Under the pieces are notes generated by a model, which was given only the letters and a program-made list of their open reading frames with translations, did not search any database and was not told the origin of the DNA. A stretch of 64,000 bases of DNA from Amycolatopsis viridis. Lineage in GTDB: Bacteria > Actinomycetota > Actinomycetes > Mycobacteriales > Pseudonocardiaceae. Of the stretch, positions 34,840-43,714 are shown piece after piece. Numbering within the stretch: the first letter of the stretch is position 1; the number at the start of each line of letters is the position of its first letter. Location of the stretch: positions 62,001-126,000 of the forward strand of contig NZ_JAANOU010000001.1 in assembly GCF_011758765.1 (NCBI RefSeq), written 5' to 3'. The position numbers and the translations under genes were made by a program.

Positions 34840-35612
34840 GCCAGCCCCCTCGGACCGAAGACCCGTTCCATCACGGCGCCCAGCCAGTCGATCAGCAGCG
34901 CGAGACCGACCGCCAGGATCGCCCCGGTGACCAGCACCGGCACCCGGTTCAGCTTGTAGCCGGTGTCGATCAGCTCGCCGAGCCCGCCGCCGTTGACGAA
35001 GAACGCCAGCGTCGCCGTGCCGACGGCGAGCACCAGCGAGGTCCGCAGGCCGGCCAGGATCAGCGGCACCGCGAGCGGCAGTTCGATCCGGAACAGCACC
35101 GCCCGGCCCGACATGCCGATCCCGCGGCCGGCGTCGATCAGCGCCGGGTCCACCGAAGTGATGCCGACGATCGTGTTCCGCAGCACCGGCAGCAGCGAGT
35201 AGAACGCGATCGGCAGGACCGCGCACCAGAACCCCTCCCAGCTGGTCCACAGGAAGAACAGCACGATCACCCCGAGCGCCGGTGCGGCCTGCCCGATGTT
35301 CGCGATGGTCAGGAACACCGGGGCCACCGGCCGCGCCCAGGAGCGGGTGAGCACCGCGCCCAGCGGCACCGCGACCCCGACCACGATGACCGCGACCGCG
35401 ACGGTGATCAGCAGGTGCTGCCAGGTCGCCTCCAGCAGCCGGGCGGCGTTGAGGTTCTCCGCCTCGATGGCGTCGTTGTCCCTGGCCAGCGCCCATCCCA
35501 CGACCCCGGCGACGACCACCGCGACCACCGCGGGCTGCACCAGCAGCCGGGCCCGTTCCGCCCGGCGCGAGCCGGATTCGGTGGTGAACCCCTTGTCGAC
35601 GGCCGTGGTCAC
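34836..35612 (-). CDS. Osmoprotectant ABC transporter permease
   Basis: 258 residues with about six membrane helices. The binding-protein-dependent transport motif is in DAGRGIGMSGRAVLFRIELPLAVPLILAGLR (EAA loop). GTG start at 35612 overlapping the ATPase stop; the end overlaps the binding-protein gene. It pairs with the second permease at 36792 to form a heterodimeric channel, as in OpuB/OpuC systems. Confidence 0.92.
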   Translation of the reverse strand: MTTAVDKGFTTESGSRRAERARLLVQPAVVAVVVAGVVGWALARDNDAIEAENLNAARLLEATWQHLLITVAVAVIVVGVAVPLGAVLTRSWARPVAPVFLTIANIGQAAPALGVIVLFFLWTSWEGFWCAVLPIAFYSLLPVLRNTIVGITSVDPALIDAGRGIGMSGRAVLFRIELPLAVPLILAGLRTSLVLAVGTATLAFFVNGGGLGELIDTGYKLNRVPVLVTGAILAVGLALLIDWLGAVMERVFGPRGLA

Positions 35613-36805
35613 GCCGGGCTCCCGTCGTCGGCGTGTTCCTCGCGCAGCCGCTGGATGGTGCTCGTGACCGTGTCCAGCTCGATCATCCCGGCGTACTCGC
35701 CACGCGATCCGGTGACCGGCACCGCGCCGCCCTCGACCAGCATCGCCTCGAGCGCGTCCTGCAGCGTGGACTGGAGGCTCACGAAGTCGCCGACCGGCTT
35801 GCCCACGTGCTCCAGCGACGACGCTGCGGTGAGGTCGCGGACGTGCACCCAGCGGACCGGGCGGCGACGGCGGTCGAGCACCAGCGCGTAGGTGCGGCGC
35901 TGCTCGGTCATCTTCCGCCGCAGGTCGGCGGGCGGATCACCGATCGACGCGGTCAGCGTGTCCTGCTTGAGCTCGACGTCGCGCACCCGCAGCAGGGTGA
36001 GCTGCTTGAGCGAGGCACCCGCGCCGACGAACCCGGCGACCGTGTCGTCGGCCGGGTTGGCCAGGATCGCGTCCGGGGTGTCGTACTGCAGGATCTTCGA
36101 CTGGTTGCCCAGCACCGCGATCTTGTCGCCGAGCTTCACCGCCTCGTCGAAGTCGTGCGTGACGAACACGATCGTCTTGCCGAGTTCCGACTGGAGCCGC
36201 AACAGCTCGTCCTGCAGGTTGCCGCGGGTGATCGGGTCGACCGCGCCGAACGGCTCGTCCATCAGCAGCACCGGCGGGTCGGCCGCCAGCGCGCGGGCCA
36301 CCCCGACGCGCTGCTGCTGACCGCCCGACAGCTGCCGCGGGTAGCGGTCGTGGAACTGCGCCGGATCGAGTCCGACCAGGTCGAGCATCTCCTCGACGCG
36401 GTCGGCGATCTTCTTCTTGTCCCAGCCGAGCAGCCCCGGCACGACCGCGACGTTCTGCGCGACCGTGAAGTGCGGGAACAACCCGGCCTGCTGGATCGCG
36501 TAGCCGACCTTGCGGCGCAGCCGGTCCGGGTTGAGGCTCAGCGCGTCCTCGCCGCCGATGGTGATGCGGCCGGAGGTGGGTTCGATCAGGCGGTTGATCA
36601 TCCGCATGGTGGTGGTCTTGCCGCAGCCGGACGGCCCGACCAGGATCACGATCTTCCCGGCCGGGATGGTCATGGTGACGTCGTCGACCGCCGGCTGCCG
36701 GGAGCCCGGGTAGCGCTTGGTGACGTGCTCCAGCTGGATCTCGACACCGGACACCGCACCCGGTGCCGCGTCGGCGGGCGATTCGATGGTTTCAGACACG
36801 GACAC
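35609..36805 (-). CDS. Osmoprotectant ABC transporter ATPase with CBS domains
   Basis: 398 residues: ATPase domain with Walker A GPSGCGKTT, Q-loop IQQAGLFPH, signature LSGGQQQRVG, Walker B LLMDEPFGAVD and switch His in VTHD. It is followed by a C-terminal tandem CBS region (TYALVLDRRRRPVRWV, EAMLVEGGAVPVTGS), which in OpuA-type transporters senses ionic strength or cyclic di-AMP. The start overlaps the upstream permease by 14 bases. Confidence 0.93.
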   Translation of the reverse strand: MSVSETIESPADAAPGAVSGVEIQLEHVTKRYPGSRQPAVDDVTMTIPAGKIVILVGPSGCGKTTTMRMINRLIEPTSGRITIGGEDALSLNPDRLRRKVGYAIQQAGLFPHFTVAQNVAVVPGLLGWDKKKIADRVEEMLDLVGLDPAQFHDRYPRQLSGGQQQRVGVARALAADPPVLLMDEPFGAVDPITRGNLQDELLRLQSELGKTIVFVTHDFDEAVKLGDKIAVLGNQSKILQYDTPDAILANPADDTVAGFVGAGASLKQLTLLRVRDVELKQDTLTASIGDPPADLRRKMTEQRRTYALVLDRRRRPVRWVHVRDLTAASSLEHVGKPVGDFVSLQSTLQDALEAMLVEGGAVPVTGSRGEYAGMIELDTVTSTIQRLREEHADDGSPA

Positions 36806-37439
36806 CCCTCGGGACGGTGAAGCGGGCGATGAGGACGTAGATGCCGTCGAGGACCAGCGCGAGGACGACCACCCCGATCGTGCCGGTGAGGGCCTGGTTC
36901 ACGGAGTTGGTGCTGCCCGCCCTGGTGAGGCCGGCGAACACCTCGGATCCCAAACCGGGGCCCTTGGCGTAGGCGGCGATCACCGCGATGCCCATCAGCA
37001 TCTGGGTCGCCACCCGCATGCCGGCGAGGATCGCGGGCCAGGCCAGGCGCAGCTCGACGCGGGTCAGGACGCCGAACCGGCTCATCCCGATGCCCTTGGC
37101 CGCGTCGGTGATCGCCGGGTCGACCCCGCTCAGCCCCACGATCGTGTTCCGCACGATCGGCAGCAGCGCGTAGAGCACGAGCGGGATCACGCTGGGCGCG
37201 ACGCCGAGACCGACGATCGGGATCAGCAGCCCGATCAGCGCGAACGAGGGAATCGTGAGGACAGTGCTGGCCAGCGCGGTGGCCAGGGCCGATCCGATGG
37301 GGCTGCGGTAGACGGCGACGCCGATCAGCACGCCGATGACGGCGGCGATCACGGTGCACTGCACCACGGCGCTCACGTGGAGCCAGGCCTGCAGCCCGAG
37401 CCTGCTCCACCTGTCGGCCACGTAGTCGAACCAGTTCAT
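36792..37439 (-). CDS. Osmoprotectant ABC transporter permease (first gene)
   Basis: 215 residues with about five to six membrane helices and the EAA motif in DAAKGIGMSRFGVLTRVELRLAWPAILAGMR. First gene of the minus-strand operon; the promoter should lie in the 37440-37636 divergent gap, which I could not resolve. Paralogous to the permease at 34836. Confidence 0.92.
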   Translation of the reverse strand: MNWFDYVADRWSRLGLQAWLHVSAVVQCTVIAAVIGVLIGVAVYRSPIGSALATALASTVLTIPSFALIGLLIPIVGLGVAPSVIPLVLYALLPIVRNTIVGLSGVDPAITDAAKGIGMSRFGVLTRVELRLAWPAILAGMRVATQMLMGIAVIAAYAKGPGLGSEVFAGLTRAGSTNSVNQALTGTIGVVVLALVLDGIYVLIARFTVPRGVRV

Positions 37440-37624
37440 CCGTGCGGCCGCCTCCTCCCGATCTCCGTCACCCGTTCGGGCTACGTCTCGGCAACCAGTA
37501 CACCGTTACCGAAAAACGTGAAAGTCACAACCACCGACACCGGATCACTACCGATTTCCACCGGTCAGACCGGAACGCGGCGTTCACCACACGGGACGCC
37601 GTCGCCATGATCACCCCGGTCTCC

Positions 37625-37636
37625 TACCCTGGGCGG
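37625..37636 (+). promoter_or_regulatory. -10 element giving a leaderless mRNA for the 37637 gene
   Basis: TACCCT (37625-37630) lies six bases before the GTG at 37637 with no Shine-Dalgarno sequence between. The same geometry occurs at 5767 and 33408. Confidence 0.4.
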
Positions 37637-38191
37637 GTGAGCAAACGACCTCGTCGGCACGGTGCGTCACGCACCGTGCGCGGAGTCTTGCTCGCCGTCA
37701 CTTCGGGTGGCCTGGCGGTCAGCGCGCACGCGCTCGCCCACGGCGGCCTGCCGGACACCGCGCTGACGCTGCTGCTCGTCCTGCTCGTCGGCTGGACCGG
37801 GGGCGCGCTCGCCGAGCGCACCCGCGGGCCGCTCGGCGTGCTCACCGTGCTCGGCTCGGCCCAGCTGCTGATGCACGTCGTGCTCGACTCGCTGATGCCG
37901 CACCCGGGCTCGCTCCCGATCGCGATGTTCGCCGCGCACGCGGCGGCCACCCTGGTGACCGGGTTGCTGCTGGCGCACGCCGAATCGCTGCTGCGGGTCG
38001 TCGCCGAGCGGTTGTCCCTGCTCCTGCCGGTCCTCTTCGGACCGCTCCCCCCACCTCCGCTGCCGCCCGGCGCGCCCGCTCCGGCGCCCGGGCCGGCGCA
38101 GATGTCGGTGCTGCTGTGCCGCATGCACGCGAGACGAGGGCCGCCGGTGCCCGGCACGCGACCCCTCTTTCACCTCAGCGGAACCCGCTGA
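37637..38191 (+). CDS. Polytopic membrane protein upstream of the copper genes
   Basis: 184 residues with about four hydrophobic helices (GVLLAVTSGGLAVSAHALA, ALTLLLVLLVGWTGGALA, SAQLLMHVVLDSLM, FAAHAAATLVTGLLLAH) and several His/Met residues within or beside them, then a Pro-rich tail with a Cys-Arg-Met-His segment. GTG at 37637 (VSKRPRR) is chosen on the promoter spacing; ATG at 37607 is an alternative. Position just before YcnI-CopC-CopD suggests a link to copper handling, but this is inferred and a hairpin separates them. Confidence 0.7.
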   Translation: MSKRPRRHGASRTVRGVLLAVTSGGLAVSAHALAHGGLPDTALTLLLVLLVGWTGGALAERTRGPLGVLTVLGSAQLLMHVVLDSLMPHPGSLPIAMFAAHAAATLVTGLLLAHAESLLRVVAERLSLLLPVLFGPLPPPPLPPGAPAPAPGPAQMSVLLCRMHARRGPPVPGTRPLFHLSGTR

Positions 38192-38213
38192 CCTGTACTT
38201 TCCAGGTCTTTTT
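38191..38213 (+). terminator. Short hairpin with T-run before ycnI
   Basis: ACCTG (38191-38195) pairs with CAGGT (38203-38207) and is followed by CTTTTT. The five-pair stem is weak but the T-run is rare in this G+C context. It could be a terminator of the upstream gene or a regulatory leader. Confidence 0.45.
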
Positions 38214-38231
38214 CCCAGGAGCAATCACATC

Positions 38232-38960
38232 ATGAACAACGCTGTCATCCGCCGCGGCCTCGTCCTGACCGGGACCATCGGTCTCGTCGGCGTCCTCGGT
38301 GCGGGCGTGGCGTCCGCGCACGTCACCGCGAACGTCCTCGGCTCGCAGCCGCAGCAGGGCGGGTACGGGGCGATCACCATCCGCGTGCCGAACGAAGAGG
38401 AGAACGCCGGCACCGTCAAGCTGGAGCTCGACTTCAAGCCGGAGTACGCGATCAGCTCGGTGCGGTACCAGCCGATCCCGGGCTGGACGGCGGAGGTCAC
38501 CAAGACCCCGCTGCCCGCGCCCGTCAAGAACGGCAAGAACCTGGACGTCACCGAGGCGGTCACGAAGATCGTCTTCACCGCCCAGCCCGGCACGAAGATC
38601 GGTCCGGGTGAGTCGCAGTACCAGGACTTCGCCATCACCGCCGGCGCGCTGCCCGCGGTCGACGAACTGGTGCTCCCCGCGATCCAGACCTACGACAACG
38701 GTGCCGTCGTGAGCTGGGACCAGGTGGCCGCCGACGGTGCGCCGGAGCCGGAGCACCCCGCCCCGTCCGTGGAGCTGGCCGCCGCGTCCGGAGACGGCCA
38801 CTCGCACCACGCGACCACCACCGCCGCCGCGACCGAGGCGGCGGCCCCCGCCAGCGACGACACGGCCCGCTGGCTGGGCGGCGCCGGGCTGGTCGTCGGC
38901 GCGCTCGGCCTCGGTGTCGGCGCCGGCGCGGTCCTGCGGGGACGGAAGGCGTCGAAGTAA
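38232..38960 (+). CDS. YcnI-like copper-binding membrane-anchored protein
   Basis: 242 residues. A cleavable signal peptide ends at SA-HVTANV, leaving an N-terminal His as in YcnI proteins, where it coordinates copper with a conserved Glu and Trp. The domain follows (LELDFKPEYAISSVRYQPIPGW, FTAQPG). Next come a Thr/Ala linker with a His-rich DGHSHH and a C-terminal membrane helix. CAGGAG precedes the ATG. It is the first gene of the copper set and its last base overlaps the CopC ATG. Confidence 0.9.
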   Translation: MNNAVIRRGLVLTGTIGLVGVLGAGVASAHVTANVLGSQPQQGGYGAITIRVPNEEENAGTVKLELDFKPEYAISSVRYQPIPGWTAEVTKTPLPAPVKNGKNLDVTEAVTKIVFTAQPGTKIGPGESQYQDFAITAGALPAVDELVLPAIQTYDNGAVVSWDQVAADGAPEPEHPAPSVELAAASGDGHSHHATTTAAATEAAAPASDDTARWLGGAGLVVGALGLGVGAGAVLRGRKASK

Positions 38961-39490
38961 TGCGCCGCCTGCTCGTCACGGTCGCCACGGCGCTGGTCGC
39001 ACTGGTCGTCACCGCCACCCCGGCGCTGGCGCACAACGTGCTCGTCTCGTCCGACCCCGCCAAGGACGCCGTGCTCGAAACCGGGCCGTCGAAGGTCACG
39101 CTGACCTTCGACAGCCCGGTGCAGGGCGGCGACGTCAACCAGGTCTCGGTCGTCGGCCCGGACGGGTCGCAGTGGGCCGAGGGCGAGGTGCAGATCAGCA
39201 GCAACGTCGTCACGGCCGCGGTCCGGCCGCTCGGCCCGGCCGGGCGGTACACCATCGGCTACCGGATCCTGTCCGCCGACGGGCACCCGGTGCTCGGTGA
39301 TGTCGCGTTCACCCTCAGCAAGGCCGGCACCGGCACCCCGGCGTCGGCGAGCGCCGCGACCGGAAGGGGCACGGCGCAACCCGCGGCCTCCGGCGGCGGC
39401 GTGCCGGTGTGGGTGTGGATCCTCGGCGCGGTGGTCCTGCTGGCCATCGGGCTGACGCTGGCGCTGCGGACGGGCAGGGACAAGGCGTGA
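38960..39490 (+). CDS. CopC-domain copper-binding protein
   Basis: 176 residues: signal peptide ending in LA-HNVLVSSDPAKDAVL, with the His after cleavage typical of the CopC Cu(II) site; the domain continues to YRILSADGHPVLGDVAFTL with the second conserved His. A Thr/Ala/Ser/Gly linker leads to a C-terminal membrane helix. It overlaps YcnI by one base and precedes CopD, so a periplasm-like copper relay is expected. Confidence 0.93.
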   Translation: MRRLLVTVATALVALVVTATPALAHNVLVSSDPAKDAVLETGPSKVTLTFDSPVQGGDVNQVSVVGPDGSQWAEGEVQISSNVVTAAVRPLGPAGRYTIGYRILSADGHPVLGDVAFTLSKAGTGTPASASAATGRGTAQPAASGGGVPVWVWILGAVVLLAIGLTLALRTGRDKA

Positions 39491-39563
39491 CCCCGCGGCA
39501 ACGACACACGAGCATCGCAGGGCCGGCCACGGCCCACGGAGCACAGTGGGGAGGCCTCGCGGC

Positions 39564-40586
39564 ATGACCCACCCCGGGACCACCTCGCGCGTCCGCCTGC
39601 AGGCGATGGCCGCGGTCGTCACCGCGGCGCTGGCCGGTGTGCTGATCGGCGTCGCGCTGACCACCACCGCTCCAGTACCGGGCGTGGCGGACGTCAGCGA
39701 GGTGGTCTCGGTCACCATCCCGATCGTCCGCGTGCTGCTCGACCTGGCCGCGGTGACGACGATCGGCCTGGCCCTGCTGTCCGTGCTGGTCGGGTACGAC
39801 CGGCCGAAGCTCACCGAGCCGATCCTGCGGCGCGCCCGGCCGGTCGCGCTGGCCGCGTCGCTGGTCTGGGCGGCGACCGCGCTGGTCGCGCTCGTCCTGC
39901 AGACCGCCGAGTACCGGCCGCAGGTGGCGACGGTGAGTTTCGCCGACATCGGCGCGTACGTCGTGGCGGTCGGTGCGGGCAAGGCGCTGCTCGTCGTCGC
40001 CGCGCTCGCGCTGGTCCAGGTCGGGCTGGGCGTGCTGACCCTGCGGCACGGGGAGAAGGTCCCGGCCGAGGTGCGCGTCGGGCTCGGCCTGTTCGCCCTG
40101 CTGCCGCTGCCGGTCACCGGGCACGCGGCGAACTGGAACTACCACGACTACACGATGATCTCGATGGAGCTGCACGTCATGGCCGCCGTGGCGTGGACCG
40201 GCGGCCTCGGCGCCATGGTCGTGCTGCTCGCCACCAACCGGACGCTGCTCGCGCACGCGCTGCCCCGGTTCTCCAAGCTGGCCACCGTGTGCCTGGCCCT
40301 GACCGTGGTGACCGGGCTGTTCAACGGGCTGGTGGAGATCCTGCTCAACCCGACGATGAACCTGGTCACCGCGCTGTTCACCACACCGTACGGCCGGCTG
40401 GTCCTGCTCAAGGTGCTGTGTGCGGCCGGCATCGGGGCGCTCGGTGGTGTGGTCCGGTGGAAGCTGATGCCGCGCATCGCCCGCCACGAGCGAACCGCGC
40501 TGGCGACCTGGGCCACGCTCGAGCTGACGGTCATGGGCCTGGCGTTCGGATTCGCCGTGGTCCTGACCCGCGCCCCGGTCAGCTGA
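39564..40586 (+). CDS. CopD-family copper transport membrane protein
   Basis: 340 residues with about eight membrane helices and conserved polar positions (GHAANW, MELHVMAAVAWTGGLG) characteristic of the CopD/YcnJ membrane domain. ATG at 39564 follows GGGGAGG. It probably takes up copper delivered by CopC. Transport direction is inferred from the family. Confidence 0.9.
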   Translation: MTHPGTTSRVRLQAMAAVVTAALAGVLIGVALTTTAPVPGVADVSEVVSVTIPIVRVLLDLAAVTTIGLALLSVLVGYDRPKLTEPILRRARPVALAASLVWAATALVALVLQTAEYRPQVATVSFADIGAYVVAVGAGKALLVVAALALVQVGLGVLTLRHGEKVPAEVRVGLGLFALLPLPVTGHAANWNYHDYTMISMELHVMAAVAWTGGLGAMVVLLATNRTLLAHALPRFSKLATVCLALTVVTGLFNGLVEILLNPTMNLVTALFTTPYGRLVLLKVLCAAGIGALGGVVRWKLMPRIARHERTALATWATLELTVMGLAFGFAVVLTRAPVS

Positions 40587-40611
40587 CGGTCAGTAGCTGC
40601 AAGTTGCACCG

Positions 40612-40636
40612 CGGGCCGCCGGACGGAACCGGCCCG
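40612..40636. terminator. Hairpin between copD and phosphotransferase genes
   Basis: CGGGCCG (40612-40618) pairs with CGGCCCG (40630-40636) in the convergent gap. No U-run follows. It could serve as a bidirectional terminator. Confidence 0.4.
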
Positions 40637-40743
40637 GGGGGTGATCGGTGGGACCGAACTCCCCTCCGCGGCACACCTCTCGGCGCAGACGACGAACGGT
40701 CCCTACGCGTCGGTAAGTGCCCGCCCATTTCCCACCATGTGGA

Positions 40744-41655
40744 CTACCGGTAGCGGGCCCAGCCGCTCTCGGCGCGGCCCGCGCGCAGGTCGCCCAGCCG
40801 CCGCCGGAGCTCGCCGCGCACCTGCGAGTGGCTGCGCAGGATGGGCAGCACGCTGGTGACCAGCTTGAGCTCACGGGCGGCCCGGAGCACGGCGAACCCA
40901 TCCCAGCGGGTGACGTCGAAGCCGTAGACGTCGGCGAGCATGCGGTACCGGCCCGCCGGATCCCCGAACCGCTCCCGGCCCACGGCCAGCGGCGTCAGGT
41001 CCCACTCCGGCGGCCCGACGCAGGAGGAGTCGAAGTCGCACAGCACCGGGCCGTCCGGGCCGACGATGACGTTGCCCGGGTGCGCGTCGCCGTGGATCAG
41101 GCTGCGCCGCAGCGGGAACTCCAGCTCATCCAGGGCCGCCTCGACCTCGGCGCAGCGCCGCAGCAGGAACCGCCGGTCGTCCGGGTCGAGCTCCTCGGCG
41201 TCGGCCACGCGGGCCCGCACATCCGCCAGCGGTGCCCACTCGCCGACGCCCTCGGGCGCGGGCAGGGCGTGCACCCGGCGCAGCAGTCTGCCCAGGTCGG
41301 CCGCGGTTGCGCGGCGCCGGCCCGGCGGCACCCGGACCCAGGCGGTGACGACGTGCTCGCCCACGTGGATCGGCTGGTCCGCGCCGGGCAGCAACCGGAT
41401 GGCCGGCACGTCGTGCGCCGCGAAGTGCCGGGCGACCCGGACGACCTTGGCGACGCGGTGCCGCAGCGCCCGCGACCCGACGATCCGCATCACCACCGGC
41501 GCACCGGCCAGCTCGTAGACGGCGTTGTTGGTGAACCGCAGCAGCGTTGCGCCGCGGTGGTCCAGACCGAGCAGCGCACACGCCTCGGCCAGCGCGACGG
41601 CCAGCTTGTCCTTCGTGAACCGGCCGTCCCGCTCGCCGCCCGCGAAGGTGGTCAT
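40744..41655 (-). CDS. APH/choline-kinase-like phosphotransferase
   Basis: 303 residues with a protein-kinase-like fold. The catalytic loop is SLIHGDAHPGNVIVG and the metal-binding motif LCDFDSSCVG; a nucleotide-binding lobe precedes them (LRFTNNAVYELAGAPVVMRI). It belongs to the aminoglycoside phosphotransferase superfamily, whose substrates include sugars, choline and antibiotics, so the substrate is open. It lies 53 bases downstream of an XRE-TPR regulator in the same direction. Confidence 0.87.
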   Translation of the reverse strand: MTTFAGGERDGRFTKDKLAVALAEACALLGLDHRGATLLRFTNNAVYELAGAPVVMRIVGSRALRHRVAKVVRVARHFAAHDVPAIRLLPGADQPIHVGEHVVTAWVRVPPGRRRATAADLGRLLRRVHALPAPEGVGEWAPLADVRARVADAEELDPDDRRFLLRRCAEVEAALDELEFPLRRSLIHGDAHPGNVIVGPDGPVLCDFDSSCVGPPEWDLTPLAVGRERFGDPAGRYRMLADVYGFDVTRWDGFAVLRAARELKLVTSVLPILRSHSQVRGELRRRLGDLRAGRAESGWARYR

Positions 41656-41708
41656 CGTCCTATCCCGCGTTCCGGCGCGGCGACGCCACCAGCCACCCGG
41701 ACACGGCG

Positions 41709-43091
41709 CTACGCCGCGAAGAACGAGCTGATGCGCTCGTCGAGGTCGCGGGCGTCGGGGTTGTTGCGGCGCTTGGCCGCCTCCTCCTTCATCGGGACCA
41801 TGCGGTCCTTCACGCGGGCCGACTTGATGCCCTCCGCGGACTCCAGTGCCAGGCGGCCGATCCGCGCGCCGTGGTCGATGTCGCCCTCGAGGAGGTGGTT
41901 GGTGGCCAGCGCGGCCTGGTTGAACACCTTGCTGCGCTGCATGTCCTCGCCGTACGCCTCGATCGCCCTGCTCAGCGCCGGGATCGCGTACTGCGTGTGC
42001 TTCGTGTCGACACCGCGCGCCAGTACCGTGTGGACGGTGCCGATCATCGCGTACACGTCGGTCTCGTTGAAGAACCGGACCCAGTCCTCGGCCTCGGCCA
42101 CGTTCGCGCGGGCGAACTCGTCCTTGGCCAGGCCGAGCAGCTTCAGCGACTGGTCCTCGTTGCCCATCATCGCGTAGGCCCAGGCCTGGTTCGCCGCCAG
42201 CACGGAGATCGCCAGCTCGGAGCCGGACTCCTGCGCCGCGATCTGGCCCAGCTGGAACAGCTTGAGCGCGTCGTTGGGCGCGTCCTGGTGCAGGTAGACG
42301 CGGCCCATCCGGTACAGGATGTTCGCCACCAGGTGGTCGTTGTTGCCCTGTTTGGCCAGCTCGAGCGCGTTGGCGAAGTGCCCCCGCGCGGAGTCGACCA
42401 GTCCACTGTCGAACGACGTCCAGCCGGCCAGGCTGTGCAGGTCGGCCAGCGCCACGAACAGGCGCGACCGGACCGGCGTGGCGGCCGAGGAGTCGAGCAT
42501 TTGCTGTCCCCAGGACAGCTGCGCCACCACGGCGTCGCGGCAGAACCCGCCGCCGTACTGGTAATCGAGCGCACGCAGCGCCCTGGTCGCGGCCTCGACC
42601 TGGCGCACATCGGTCATCCCGATGTGGCCGGGTGCCGGCGTCCTCGCGGGGCTCGCCGCCCATGCCTTGGGCGACGATCCCAGGATGGCCGCCCCCATCG
42701 TGACCTGGGCGGCGTGCGCGAGGAAGTTCCGCCGCTTCACGGACTCGTCCTCCTCAGCCTGCTGCTCGTCGGCGGCGCCGACGACCTGAATCTCGGTGGC
42801 CTCGTCGTAGGCGAGGCCCATGTATCCACGGGGGACGCCCAGGCCGTCGGCGATCCGCGCGAGCACGTCGTAGGCCATCACCTGGCGGCCCTTGAGGATC
42901 TCCGAGACCTCCGACTGGGATTGACCGGTGAGCGCGGCGATCTGGCGCTGGGAGATGCCCTCCTTGCGCAGGTTCCGGTACACGGCACTGATGTCCCGGG
43001 CGGCCAGGGCCTCCCGCATCTCCCGCTTCTCCCAGGCATCCGGACCGATCGGATGTCCCTGGCGGATATCAGTGTTGTCACCGGCGTTCAT
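41709..43091 (-). CDS. XRE-family regulator with TPR-like repeats
   Basis: 460 residues. Residues about 30-95 contain the helix-turn-helix (ISQRQIAALTGQSQSEVSEILKGRQ), then an acidic linker, and from about 165 on a helical repeat region resembling tetratricopeptides (LVANILYRMGRVYLHQDAPN, LAANQAWAYAMMGNEDQS). Such proteins in actinomycetes usually bind a small signal or peptide in the repeat part. The divergent gap contains an inverted repeat at 43187. Its target may include the phosphotransferase gene. Confidence 0.88.
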   Translation of the reverse strand: MNAGDNTDIRQGHPIGPDAWEKREMREALAARDISAVYRNLRKEGISQRQIAALTGQSQSEVSEILKGRQVMAYDVLARIADGLGVPRGYMGLAYDEATEIQVVGAADEQQAEEDESVKRRNFLAHAAQVTMGAAILGSSPKAWAASPARTPAPGHIGMTDVRQVEAATRALRALDYQYGGGFCRDAVVAQLSWGQQMLDSSAATPVRSRLFVALADLHSLAGWTSFDSGLVDSARGHFANALELAKQGNNDHLVANILYRMGRVYLHQDAPNDALKLFQLGQIAAQESGSELAISVLAANQAWAYAMMGNEDQSLKLLGLAKDEFARANVAEAEDWVRFFNETDVYAMIGTVHTVLARGVDTKHTQYAIPALSRAIEAYGEDMQRSKVFNQAALATNHLLEGDIDHGARIGRLALESAEGIKSARVKDRMVPMKEEAAKRRNNPDARDLDERISSFFAA

Positions 43092-43186
43092 TGCGCCCCC
43101 TCACCGTCCTGTCGGGCGTCGATTCGCAGCGTAGGCACACACATTGAACCGTGGGAAACGTCGTTGCGGCACCCCTGATCGGTCGG

Positions 43187-43210
43187 GGTGAACTCCGGCG
43201 ACCGTTCACC
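43187..43210. promoter_or_regulatory. Inverted repeat in the 43.1-43.4 kb divergent gap
   Basis: GGTGAAC (43187-43193) and GTTCACC (43204-43210) are exact inverted copies, ten bases apart. It could be an operator of the XRE-TPR regulator. Nothing else in this 289-base gap is convincing. Confidence 0.4.
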
Positions 43211-43380
43211 GGCCCGCCCGCACCGGTCGCCGCTGTGACCGCGGTTCGACTTCTCTTCCGCTGCGGTTCATCGCAATCTTGTTCTCGGAGTTCCGCGTGA
43301 CCGAGTGAACACAGGCAGCGATCACGCAGAGCTACGACGAACACGGACAGCAAGCCCGATCGAGAGAGCGGAGACACGCG

Positions 43381-43701
43381 GTGGAGTTCATGAACTCGAT
43401 CTCGGCCCCACGCGCCCAGATCCACCGGCGGTCCTTCGCCCCGGCCGGCGCCGCGACGCGGCCGGCGATGCCCGCCGCGGACCCGCGTGCCGCCCAGCTG
43501 CGCCGCTACGAGGGTGGCCAGCTGGTGTGGCGGGTGCAGTGCGGGGACCTGATCAACCGCGACCGCTGCCTCACCGTGCTCGTCCAGGACGGCCAGGTGG
43601 TCCTCGTCGGACCGCCCGGTGAAACGGCCCGCCTCACCGCGGGCCAGCTCGGCCAGCTGCAGGCGGCGTTGACCGAAGCCGCCAAACTGGCGGAAAGGTG
43701 A
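43381..43701 (+). CDS. Small conserved protein of unknown function
   Basis: 106 residues from GTG at 43381 (ATG at 43390 is the alternative; both have a nearby GGAG). A disordered N-terminus precedes a compact domain: QLRRYEGGQLVWRVQCGDLINRDRCLTVLVQDGQVVLVGPPGE with two Cys, then a terminal helix. The beta-strand pattern suggests a small barrel. I do not recognise the family. It lies 13 bases ahead of the Cys-rich gene and is probably co-transcribed with it. Confidence 0.7.
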   Translation: MEFMNSISAPRAQIHRRSFAPAGAATRPAMPAADPRAAQLRRYEGGQLVWRVQCGDLINRDRCLTVLVQDGQVVLVGPPGETARLTAGQLGQLQAALTEAAKLAER

Positions 43702-43714
43702 GGGTGAGAGTTCC

